DNA of 64,000 bases, taken from positions 62,001 through 126,000 of the forward strand of contig ABHC01000016.1 of NCBI GenBank assembly GCA_000171835.1, written 5' to 3'. The position numbers and the translations under genes were made by a program. The notes below the pieces were generated by a model. The model saw only the letters and a list, made by a program, of their open reading frames with translations. It was not told the DNA's origin and did no database searches. Below, in pieces: positions 47,526 through 55,831 of this stretch; the first letter of the stretch is position 1; each line of letters starts with the position of its first letter. Source of the stretch: an alpha proteobacterium BAL199 (GTDB taxonomy: Bacteria; Pseudomonadota; Alphaproteobacteria; Thalassobaculales; Thalassobaculaceae).

Positions 47526-47574
47526 TGAGGTCGCGCGACCGGGAGGCAGCCGTCGGGCTCGGTGCGCGACCTCA
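47526..47574. repeat. Perfect 11-bp inverted repeat
   Basis: TGAGGTCGCGC at 47526-47536 pairs perfectly with GCGCGACCTCA at 47564-47574 across a 27-base loop that adds another ACCG/CGGT pair. It lies in the 140 bp between the MITE and the left end of IS91 module B. It could be a remnant terminus or a terminator; the rest of the 47327-47582 gap shows nothing else. Confidence 0.5.
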
Positions 47575-47860
47575 TTGAAGCCGGATTGAGCGAACCCGCG
47601 GGATGGCGGAACGGGCTATGGGGATTGTGTTGCCAGCGCCTGGCCCGGGAGGCCGAGGCGCGCGATGGGATTGCGGGTTGGACGGTCGCGCCGGACGATG
47701 ACGGCGGTGATTTGCGGTGGGACGTCGTGGTCGTGGACGCTGCGCCGCCGATGACGACCTTGCCCGGACCGCTCGCCGTTGCAGCAGGACGCAGCGTCCA
47801 TGCAGGCGCATGGAGCGCCCGGAGCAGCATCGGGTCGTATGAGGTGGCGTGACGGGCCGG

Positions 47861-49045
47861 TCATGATGTGTCGTTCCAGAAGGACGGCCGCGCAGGCGGT
47901 GATCGCCACGACCCCGGCAGGATGGTGCGGCTTATCGCGGTGCTGCCGCAGCACGGGCAGCAGTGGTTGCGATCTGTGACAGCCGCGTCTTCGGTCGGCG
48001 ATGGATCCGGTTTGGGCGCCGGTGCGGCGAGCAGCGTGCGGCAGAGCGCTAGCTTGTCGGCGCGATGACCGTTGGCGAGGAAGCCGTAGTGGCGGATGCG
48101 GTGGAAGCCGTCGGGCAGGTGTGCAGCAGAAGCGGCGGATGACTCGTCGGCGTCGAGGGTCATGACCTTTGCCTTGCCGTGATGGCGGTAGTCGCGCCAA
48201 CGGAAGGCGACCTGGCGGTCGGTGACGTCGAGCAGCCGCGAGTTGGCGATCGCGACCCGGTGGGTGTAGCGACCGAGATAGGCCAGGACCTGGGCGGGGC
48301 CGCCGAACGGCGGCTTGGCGTAGACCACCCACTCTACGCCCCGCAGCTCACGCAGCCGGCGGGTGAAGGCGGCGGGCTCGGCGAGCCCGGCGAGGTCGCC
48401 GAAGAAGCCCAGTCCGCCGGCCTCGAAGGCGGCCTGCAACTCGGCCAGGAACAGCCGCCGGAACACCCGGGACAGCACCCGCACCGGCAGGAAGAACCCG
48501 GGCCGGCACGCCACCCAACGCGTGCCGTCGAGCGACGGGCCGCCGCCCGGCACGACGCAATGGACGTGCGGGTGATGGTGGAGGGTCTGGCCCCAGGTGT
48601 GCAGCACCGCGACGACGCCGAGCTCGGCGCCGAGGTGGCGGGGATCGGCAGCGACCACGCGCAACGTCTCGGCCGCCGCCCGGAACAGGATGGCGTAGAC
48701 AGCCGCCTTGTTCTGGAAGGCGATCTCCGCGGCTGCCGGCGGCATGGTGAAGACGACGTGGAAATATCCCACCGGCAGCAGCTCGGCCTGACGGGCGGCG
48801 AGCCACTCGGCACGCGCCTGGCCCTGGCACTTCGGGCAGTGCCGGTTGCGGCAGGAGTTGTAGGCGTGACGGACGGTGCCGCAGTCCCGACACTGCTCGA
48901 CATGGCCGCCGAGTGCCGCGGTGCGGCACAGCTCGACGGCGCTCATCACCCGCCGCTCGACCCGGCCCAGGTGACCGTCATGCGCGCGGCGATAGGCATC
49001 GCCGTGCCGGCGGAACACGTCCGCCAACTCCAGACCCGGAGGCAT
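47861..49045 (-). CDS. IS91-family Y2 rolling-circle transposase
   Basis: 394 residues. An N-terminal zinc-ribbon region (CRDCGTVRHAY, CPKCQGQAR) precedes the HUH motif in TLHHHPHVHCVVPGGG and the tyrosine region LAYLGRYTHRVAIANSRL. The C-terminal CCPCCGSTAI gives further zinc ligands. Such enzymes transpose by rolling circle from oriIS to terIS. It starts 9 bp after the recombinase gene ends, so the two are co-transcribed. Confidence 0.95.
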   Translation of the reverse strand: MPPGLELADVFRRHGDAYRRAHDGHLGRVERRVMSAVELCRTAALGGHVEQCRDCGTVRHAYNSCRNRHCPKCQGQARAEWLAARQAELLPVGYFHVVFTMPPAAAEIAFQNKAAVYAILFRAAAETLRVVAADPRHLGAELGVVAVLHTWGQTLHHHPHVHCVVPGGGPSLDGTRWVACRPGFFLPVRVLSRVFRRLFLAELQAAFEAGGLGFFGDLAGLAEPAAFTRRLRELRGVEWVVYAKPPFGGPAQVLAYLGRYTHRVAIANSRLLDVTDRQVAFRWRDYRHHGKAKVMTLDADESSAASAAHLPDGFHRIRHYGFLANGHRADKLALCRTLLAAPAPKPDPSPTEDAAVTDRNHCCPCCGSTAISRTILPGSWRSPPARPSFWNDTS

Positions 49046-49054
49046 GACGCCCGG

Positions 49055-49915
49055 TCAGGCGGGAGGCACCACCTCCAGCGCCAGCCGGTCGAGCGGGCTC
49101 TCGGTCCGCCGGATCAGCCCGTTCGAGACCTGCGTGTAGCGTGCCGTGGTCGACAGGTTGGCGTGCCCGAGCAGGACCTGGATGATGCGGATGTCGGTGC
49201 CGCTCTCCAGCAGGTGGGTGGCGAAGCTGTGCCGCAGGGTGTGCACCGTCACCCGCTTGTCCAACCCCGCAGCAGCACGAGCCGATCGGCAGGCGGCGTG
49301 CAGCACCTGGACGTCGATCGGCTTGCTCGCCTCGCGACCGGGGAACAGCCAGTGCTCGGGACGCGCCAGCCGCCAATAGGTTCGCAGAATGCCGAGCAAC
49401 TGCGCCGACAACATGACGTAGCGGTCCTTGCCACCCTTGCCGTGCTCGACCCGGATCACCATCCGCCCGCTGTCGACGTCGCCGACCCGCAGAGCGACCA
49501 CTTCCGACACCCGCAACCCAGCCGCGTAGGCCGTCGTCAGCGCCGCCCGGCTCTTCAGGCTCGCAACCGCCTCCAGGAACCGCACCACCTCGTCGGCGCT
49601 CAGCACCACCGGCAGATTGCGCGGTTCGCGTGCGTAGGGAATGCGCTCCGGGATCTCCCCGTGCCCGAGCGTCACGCCGTAGAAGAACCGCAACGCACAG
49701 ACCGTCTGGTTCAGCGCTGCCCACGAGATCCCGGTCGACACCAGGTGGACCTGGAAGGCACGCACATCCTCCAGACCCAGACGGTCCGGCGATCGGTCGA
49801 AATACCGGCTGAACTTCGATACTGCAAGGACATAGGATCGTTGCGTCGCCGGCGACAGATTACGGACCGTCATGTCCTCGATCATGCGACGGCGTAGAGG
49901 GCTCAACTCGGCCAT
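49055..49915 (-). CDS. Tyrosine recombinase of IS91 module B
   Basis: 286 residues, intact, with the same arginine, HxxR and tyrosine motifs as the module A copy. The DNA is identical to the module A gene over its last two-thirds but differs at some 25 positions in about 230 bp (49617-49845), giving SYVLAVSKFSRYFDRSPD here where module A has SYLHAVAKFSRFFGRSPD. That patch suggests recombination between related elements. Confidence 0.93.
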   Translation of the reverse strand: MAELSPLRRRMIEDMTVRNLSPATQRSYVLAVSKFSRYFDRSPDRLGLEDVRAFQVHLVSTGISWAALNQTVCALRFFYGVTLGHGEIPERIPYAREPRNLPVVLSADEVVRFLEAVASLKSRAALTTAYAAGLRVSEVVALRVGDVDSGRMVIRVEHGKGGKDRYVMLSAQLLGILRTYWRLARPEHWLFPGREASKPIDVQVLHAACRSARAAAGLDKRVTVHTLRHSFATHLLESGTDIRIIQVLLGHANLSTTARYTQVSNGLIRRTESPLDRLALEVVPPA

Positions 49916-50079
49916 CGGGGTGCTCCTGTCTGGTGATGAGGCTGCTTGCAACCGCCATCATTCCAGACAGGGGACCTCCACGGGTCACCGCCCCCTACTT
50001 CCCGCGACAGCGGGTTCGTTCAATCCGAGCCTTGAGGGCGCGCACCGACAATTCGTTGCTGCTATGATGTGGCAACTTT

Positions 50080-50096
50080 ATGCTGCAGAGCAGCAT
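50080..50096. repeat. Short hairpin before the FkbM gene
   Basis: ATGCTGC and GCAGCAT pair perfectly around AGA, 40 bp upstream of the FkbM gene and 54 bp outside the end of IS91 module B. No T run follows, so it is a doubtful terminator. Confidence 0.35.
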
Positions 50097-50136
50097 TCCC
50101 TGATCTATCGCTCAACGACATTGGTAAGCCAGCATC

Positions 50137-52095
50137 ATGGATCATGTGACAGCGCGTCCTAAGAAATCAGATCTCATGCGGGCCCTCGTGTCGGTGTTCC
50201 TGGATCCGGCGCATTCGAGACGGCTTCTTGAGTTCGCCGTGATTCTGCGGCAGGCGGACCGACAACGGTCGATGACCAAAGTGGTCGGATGGTTCGCCGT
50301 CGCGTTTTCCCCCAGTTTGGAACCACAAGACGAGCTAACATCGCTGTATCTCATAAATTTGTTCGGCATTCTGAAAATGGACGAATCGGGCATGGCGCAC
50401 GATCGTGCGCTCCAGAGAGTCTGCGCGCGCTTGCCACTCAACGCTAATGCCTGGACGGTTCGAGCCTTGCTGATGTCGCGTTCGAAGCGGCACGGGCTTG
50501 TCGAACCGTCTTTCAAGAGGGCGGCGATTATTCTAGCCGGAGATGCCGATTCTTACGCCAATTTAGCTCAATATTTACTGGATGATGACCGCACCGATTG
50601 TGTTCTCGCATTAATCAATCGATGTTTAGTCATGGATCCGGTCAACGTAAATTATCTTAGGTATTTGATATACATTATAATCCATAATATAGATATTGAT
50701 GAAAATCCCAATTGTTACACAATGAACTTGATAAAAAAAGTACTTGTTCTGAATCCAAGAACGGATTCGAAGCAATTTGACTTTGTTTGGCATTATCGGC
50801 GTGTCGGCGATTTTTACAATATGGCAAAGGCATCGGACCGACGCGCGGTTATTGAAGGTGCTACCACGGACGTTCGCTTTAAGACGGCATCGCTACCGTT
50901 CTACGAAAAGTTCCGAGCGATCGTGCAAGATCTCGAACCGTTCGTTGTGCAGCGTGAATTCCCGGCGAGAGTGGTGAATTCACGTGTGCTGATTCACCCT
51001 CGCCTGCCTCACGATGGTCCGTGGGTCGTAATGGGGCCTGAAGAGCATCGCCGTCGGGCGATACGCATTCTCGCATATGTGAATCCGTCAGCGAGATTGT
51101 TGTCGGCGTCTGATCCGAAAGCCGCGTCTTCCCATGTGTTGTCGCTGGTTCCATCCGATGAACCGGACTGCTGGTTCATGCCGTGTCTGTTCGGCCACTA
51201 CCATGTGTACTGGACCGTGCTACCGGCGATCCTCGATGAGAACGGTGTCCCGAGTATCGAACTGGTTATGTCGTACGCAACGCGAACCCGACAGTTTGTC
51301 CAGTTTTGGTATGCAAAAGGTCATGAACGTAAGTACCTGAGAGATAATCGAACGTTGGGTTATTCTATTGCTGAGCGAATGGCCGATGAGTTCAGTAGGG
51401 CGAGTTATCTTGAAACACTGGATGCAAACCATTCGGTTTATATTAGAAATTTCTTTGAAAGAATATGTCACAAGGTGCAATATTTTGACTATGTAGTGTA
51501 TTCGCCAGGCGATGTCGTGATCAACTTGGGTGTTTCTGAGGGTTTTGAAATTCCAGCCTATCTTTCGATGATTTCGCCGGGCGGCGTTCTTCACAATGTT
51601 GACCCAGAAGGTTACGACGCTCTAGGGGAGCCGGCTCGAGCGTGGATACAAGGGAGCAACTCGGACGTAATTTTGCATCGGATCGCCCTTAGCGACATCA
51701 ATGGTGAAATTGAGATGGAGACGGGTGGATGCTGGGAGGATTCCCGCATCTCGAAGCGAACTATGGGTAATATCAAAACAATTCCGTCGCGTCGGATGGA
51801 TGATTTCATCAGAGAAAACAAGATCGATCGGATAAACCATATTAAGTTAGATATCGAGGGTGGTGAGATTTTCTTGTTGGATCAAATAATTCAGTTAATG
51901 AAAACACATAGGCCGCAAATTGAAATATCGATATACCATACAGTCGAACAATTTCTGGAAATACCTGATAAAATGATGCGGGAGTCAATTGATTATAATT
52001 TCTATTTCTATCATTACTGTGGACATTTTGGGGAAGGAACACTTTATGCGATTCCAAACGAAATTACGGCAGTGCCGCCGATTTTGGTGAATTAA
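50137..52095 (+). CDS. FkbM-family methyltransferase with helical N-terminal region
   Basis: 652 residues. About 240 N-terminal residues are helical and TPR-like (LPLNANAWTVRALLMSRSK). The C-terminal 220 form the FkbM methyltransferase: DVVINLGVSEGFEIPAYL is motif I, VLHNVDPEGYDALG follows, and INHIKLDIEGGEIFLL is the family-defining FkbM motif. Such enzymes methylate sugars or polyketides. Codon usage is clearly AT-rich compared with everything outside the island, including stretches of AAT/ATA/TTA codons, pointing to recent transfer. It sits alone between IS91 module B and the SDR gene. The ribosome site is weak, so the start is uncertain. Confidence 0.82.
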   Translation: MDHVTARPKKSDLMRALVSVFLDPAHSRRLLEFAVILRQADRQRSMTKVVGWFAVAFSPSLEPQDELTSLYLINLFGILKMDESGMAHDRALQRVCARLPLNANAWTVRALLMSRSKRHGLVEPSFKRAAIILAGDADSYANLAQYLLDDDRTDCVLALINRCLVMDPVNVNYLRYLIYIIIHNIDIDENPNCYTMNLIKKVLVLNPRTDSKQFDFVWHYRRVGDFYNMAKASDRRAVIEGATTDVRFKTASLPFYEKFRAIVQDLEPFVVQREFPARVVNSRVLIHPRLPHDGPWVVMGPEEHRRRAIRILAYVNPSARLLSASDPKAASSHVLSLVPSDEPDCWFMPCLFGHYHVYWTVLPAILDENGVPSIELVMSYATRTRQFVQFWYAKGHERKYLRDNRTLGYSIAERMADEFSRASYLETLDANHSVYIRNFFERICHKVQYFDYVVYSPGDVVINLGVSEGFEIPAYLSMISPGGVLHNVDPEGYDALGEPARAWIQGSNSDVILHRIALSDINGEIEMETGGCWEDSRISKRTMGNIKTIPSRRMDDFIRENKIDRINHIKLDIEGGEIFLLDQIIQLMKTHRPQIEISIYHTVEQFLEIPDKMMRESIDYNFYFYHYCGHFGEGTLYAIPNEITAVPPILVN

Positions 52096-52263
52096 CCCCC
52101 AGTTGAAATATATGAAGTGACGTTACGACGGGTACTGCTATTTGATTTTGTGTGCTGGTTTGTCGTTGATAGCGCTCAACGCACAAGCTGACGCAACACC
52201 TGCTGACGGTGCGTTCTGACAGCGATTCCAGACGCACTGGTCGGCACACGGCAGGAGCCATGA

Positions 52264-53016
52264 ATGCCCGATTCCTTAAGCGGTAAGGTCGCTCTGGTGA
52301 CCGGAGCGGGTAAAAACATCGGACGGGCGATTGCGCTGCGTCTGGCTGGTGACGGCGCCACCGTGGTGGTCAATGGGCGCAGCGATCGTGCCGCCGTCGA
52401 GGCGGTCGTCGCTGAGATCGTCGCCAATGATGGCCGGGCAATCGGACAGATCGCCGATGTGTCGGATCCGGCGGCGGTCGCGCGCATGATGGCGGCCGTC
52501 ACGTCCGAATTGGGTGGCGTCGACATCCTGGTCAGCAACGCCGGGCTGCGCCGCCAGACCTCGTTCCTGGAGATGGAGTTCGCCGAGTGGCGTGAGATCC
52601 TGTCGGTGGCGCTGGACGGCGCCTTCCTGCTGTCGCGGGCGGTTGTTCCGGGCATGGTGGCCCGCGGCGGTGGTGCGATCGTCGCGCTGTCCGGCATTTC
52701 GACCCATGTCGGTACGCCGAACCGCTGTCATGTCTCGGCGTCGAAGGCGGGCCTCGAGGGACTGATGCGGGCGCTGGCAGTCGAATTGGCGCCGCACAAG
52801 ATCCGATGCAACAGCGTGGCGCCGGGCGCGGTCGACACCCAGCGCGGTGCGGCCGCCGGCCCGATGCCGAAATCCCTCGGCGACCAGGGTATCCCGCTCG
52901 GCCGCAAGGCCACCGTCGACGAGATTGCCGCTGCCGTGAGCTATCTGGTCGGTCCGGAGGCGGCCAGTGTCACCGGCCAGACTCTGCACGTGAACGGTGG
53001 GGTGTTCCTGACGTAG
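52264..53016 (+). CDS. SDR-family NAD(P)-dependent oxidoreductase, atypical active site
   Basis: 250 residues with the classical SDR cofactor motif TGAGKNIG and NAG in LVSNAGLRRQ. The catalytic Ser is in IVALSGIST, but the usual YxxxK reads VSASK (in CHVSASKAGLEG), so valine replaces the catalytic tyrosine while the lysine stays. Proteins with His-Val at this position form a known SDR subgroup, so this may be a real variant and not a dead enzyme. GC content is normal for the genome. The start has AGGAG six bases upstream. The substrate is unknown. Confidence 0.85.
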   Translation: MPDSLSGKVALVTGAGKNIGRAIALRLAGDGATVVVNGRSDRAAVEAVVAEIVANDGRAIGQIADVSDPAAVARMMAAVTSELGGVDILVSNAGLRRQTSFLEMEFAEWREILSVALDGAFLLSRAVVPGMVARGGGAIVALSGISTHVGTPNRCHVSASKAGLEGLMRALAVELAPHKIRCNSVAPGAVDTQRGAAAGPMPKSLGDQGIPLGRKATVDEIAAAVSYLVGPEAASVTGQTLHVNGGVFLT

Positions 53017-53186
53017 CGCTGATCGGAGCCTCTCTAGCAGGCTGCGGAAGAACTGGTCGAGATTGTCGGTGGGGCTCCGCCTGAACTTGGTTTCAGGATC
53101 TTTTCGCCAGATTTGCCGGTCTGGAACCGGGGGTTCGACATTCCGAGGCGCGTTTCCTGGGACGCAGGTCGGATTCCGGGCGTCGG

Positions 53187-53765
53187 CTACGTGGCGGCGA
53201 GCAGCTTGGGCAGTCGGATCAGGTTGTAGGCGGCGGCGGTCAGGGTGAACATCCAGCCGACGCGGCGGACGCCGCGATGGCGGGTCTTGCGCAGGCCGGC
53301 GGAACTCTTGATCCAGCCGAACACCTCCTCGATCCGCTTGCGGATCCGTTGGCTGACCAGGTAGCCGGGATGGCGGGTGGTGCGACCGTCGATGGCCGAG
53401 CGCCGGTTGGCGGTGTTCTGCGCCACGTGCGGGGTCGCCTCGAACTCACGCAGCGTGGCCACGAAGTCGCGGGTGTCGTAGGCCTTGTCGGCGCCGACCG
53501 TGATGCGGTGCCGGCCGGGGATCGCCTCGACCATGGCAACCGCTGCCTCGCGCTCGGCAGTGCCGGTGGCCGCCGTCAGCCGCACATCGACCACCAGGGC
53601 GCTGCGGTTCTCCATCAGGGCGTGGCCCATGAACGCCAGCTTCGCCGCCTGGCCCCGGCCCTTGCGGAACAGCCGGGCGTCGGGATCGGTGGTCGAGCCA
53701 TGGGTCTCGTTCGAGCGCTTCTCGCCGTGGAAGTCGCGCTCGCCTGGAATTCCCACCCGCTTCCC
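53187..53765 (-). pseudogene. IS5-family transposase, C-terminal fragment
   Basis: About 190 residues from RDFHGEKRSNETHGSTTDPD to the end, including the second catalytic region (TVGADKAYDTRDFV) and the glutamate in KRIEEVFGWIKSSAGLRK. The N-terminal part with the first aspartate is missing: the frame upstream of 53765 encodes nothing transposase-like. An IS5-like terminal sequence (AGGCTGCGGAAGAACT) lies near 53039. It is a remnant sitting 115 bp from the tRNA gene. Confidence 0.85.
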
Positions 53766-53880
53766 TGACCGTCTGAGCGGGACAGACGGACAACGCGATC
53801 CTGCCTCTTGAACCGAACCGATGAAGTTCATATAACCCCGATCACATGACGGGCGGCCTCGGCCGACCCGCCCAGTCGGT

Positions 53881-53956
<76 letters not shown>

Positions 53957-54215
53957 AAACTCTCCAGGTTTCCCGGCACTGACAGCGGAATCGTAACCTG
54001 CCTTGCGGGCTGATGCGAGGCATTATGCTGTGACCACTGTGACAGGAGTGTGCCAGGTGCAGCCGACTAGGATCCCTCCATCCGTCTTCGGTCAGCTAGG
54101 TGATGGAGTTGCGTGAGCTCAGGTGGACCACTGCGGGCAGGTGTTTCGGTCATGTCCGGCAACGTGCATCCAGTTGACCGGGGGGTGCATCCCCGAGTTG
54201 GGGGACAATCCCCTA
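53957..54215. other. Gap between tRNA-Ala and IS630, no gene seen
   Basis: No reading frame, RNA gene or recognisable terminus. The last 40 bases contain two small inverted repeats (GGTGCATCCCC, GGGGACAATCCCC) just outside the IS630 end. Confidence 0.5.
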
Positions 54216-55369
54216 CTAGTGGATAAAATCCGACATTAGAATCCCGCTCAGGATTCCCGCGGGTTCGGTGGCGTGCGAGTCTGGGGCATGCGCACCGGGA
54301 TCAGCTTCACCGTCAGTACCGCCGATCGCGCCCGCCTGGAGGCGATCGTGGCGGACCGCAACAGCCCGCAAAAGCACGTCTGGCGCTGCCGGATCGTGCT
54401 GCTCACCGCCGCGGGCCTGGGCACCAACGCGATCATGCGCGAGGCCGGGGTCGCCAAGACGGCGGTCTGGCGCTGGCAGGAGCGCTTCGCCGCCGAAGGC
54501 GTGGACGGGCTGCTGCGGGACAAGACGCGCCCGTCGCGGATCCCGCCGCTGGACCCCTCGGTGGCCGAGCGCGTCGTCGCCCTGACCCTGACCGATCCGC
54601 CCGGCGAGACGACCCACTGGACCGCCGCAACGATGGCGGCACAGACCGGCATCTCGGTTAGTTCGGTGCAGCGGATCTGGCGTGCTCACGGTTTGGCCCC
54701 GCATCGGATCCGGCAGTTCAAGCTCTCGAACGACCCGGAGTTCGTGACCAAGCTGCGCGACGTGGTCGGGCTCTATGTCGACCCGCCGGCCCACGCCATC
54801 GTGCTCAGCGTCGACGAGAAGAGCCAGATCCAGGCGCTCGACCGCACCCAGCCCGGCCTGCCGCTGAAGAAGGGCCGCGCCGGCACCATGACCCACGACT
54901 ACAAGCGCCATGGCACCACCACCTTGTTCGCTGCCCTCAACGTGCTCGACGGCACCGTCATCGGCCGCAACATGCAGCGTCACCGCCACCAGGAGTTCAT
55001 CCGCTTCCTCAACCACATCGAGGCCCAGGTTCCGGCCGGCAAGGTGATCCACGCCGTCCTCGACAACTACGCCGCCCACAAGCACCCCAAGGTCCGCGCC
55101 TGGCTGCACCGCCATCCCCGCTGGACCTTCCACTTCGTGCCGACCTCATGTTCCTGGCTCAACGCCGTCGAAGGCTTCTTCGCCAGGCTCGCCAAGCGCC
55201 GCCTCAAGCGCGGCGTCTTCCGCTCTGTCGCCGACCTCCAGGCCGCCATCAACCGCTTCCTCGACGAGCACAACGCCTCAGATCCGAAGCCCTTCAACTG
55301 GACAGCCGATCCCGACAAAATCATCGCCGCCGTCAGGCGTGGGCACCAAGTGTTGGATTCTATCCACTA
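54216..55369 (+). mobile_element. IS630-family insertion sequence, complete copy
   Basis: Ends are GTGGATAAAATCCGACA on the left and, inward from the right, GTGGATAGAATCCAACA. TA dinucleotides flank both ends (54216-54217 and 55368-55369), the IS630 signature. The right TA forms part of the transposase stop codon TAG. Confidence 0.9.
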
Positions 55370-55370
55370 G
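54288..55370 (+). CDS. IS630-family transposase
   Basis: About 360 residues. The N-terminal helix-turn-helix (GLGTNAIMREAGVAKTAVWRWQERF) binds DNA; the DDE triad lies in IVLSVDEKSQIQAL, VLDNYAAHKHPKV and SWLNAVEGFFARLAKRRL. The start at 54288 is preferred to a GTG five codons earlier. It appears intact. Confidence 0.94.
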   Translation: MRTGISFTVSTADRARLEAIVADRNSPQKHVWRCRIVLLTAAGLGTNAIMREAGVAKTAVWRWQERFAAEGVDGLLRDKTRPSRIPPLDPSVAERVVALTLTDPPGETTHWTAATMAAQTGISVSSVQRIWRAHGLAPHRIRQFKLSNDPEFVTKLRDVVGLYVDPPAHAIVLSVDEKSQIQALDRTQPGLPLKKGRAGTMTHDYKRHGTTTLFAALNVLDGTVIGRNMQRHRHQEFIRFLNHIEAQVPAGKVIHAVLDNYAAHKHPKVRAWLHRHPRWTFHFVPTSCSWLNAVEGFFARLAKRRLKRGVFRSVADLQAAINRFLDEHNASDPKPFNWTADPDKIIAAVRRGHQVLDSIH

Positions 55371-55556
55371 TATATAGAGCCATATGTCTTCGAACTCGTC
55401 TGGGTTGTGGCAACCTGTATCGTCTCTGGGTGCCATCTCACATGCGTATGGCTACCTGATTCACAGAACTGGATCCCCTTGTAAGCCCAGGTGATCAAGA
55501 AGCCTGGATGACTGCAGCAGGCTCCTGGTGTGTTCCTGGATCATGCATGCCCCTGC

Positions 55557-55831
55557 TAGTGGATAAAATCCGACATTAGAATCCCGCTCAGGATTCCCGC
55601 GGGTTCGGTGGCGTGCGAGTCTGGGGCATGCGCACCGGGATCAGCTTCACCGTCAGTACCGCCGATCGCGCCCGCCTGGAGGCGATCGTGGCGGACCGCA
55701 ACAGCCCGCAAAAGCACGTCTGGCGCTGCCGGATCGTGCTGCTCACCGCCGCGGGCCTGGGCACCAACGCGATCATGCGCGAGGCCGGGGTCGCCAAGAC
55801 GGCGGTCTGGCGCTGGCAGGAGCGCTTCGGG
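55557..55831 (+). mobile_element. IS630 copy 2, left fragment
   Basis: Identical to the first 272 bases or so of the complete IS630 element, including its left inverted repeat and the transposase N-terminus up to WRWQERF. It is broken at 55831 where IS256-family sequence begins; the remainder of the element is absent, so the break includes a deletion. Confidence 0.92.

Larger units (their letters stand above)
47583..50026 (-). mobile_element. IS91-type module B (complete), recombinase plus transposase
   Basis: About 2444 bp. GGATTGAGCGAACCCG at 47583 and GGATTGAACGAACCCG reading inward from 50026 are inverted repeats differing at one base, which would define both ends. The right end also carries the hairpin CCCGC/GCGGG seen in module A. 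It holds the intact recombinase and transposase genes plus 278 bp of non-coding DNA at the left. Terminal inverted repeats are unusual for an IS91 element. Confidence 0.75.
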
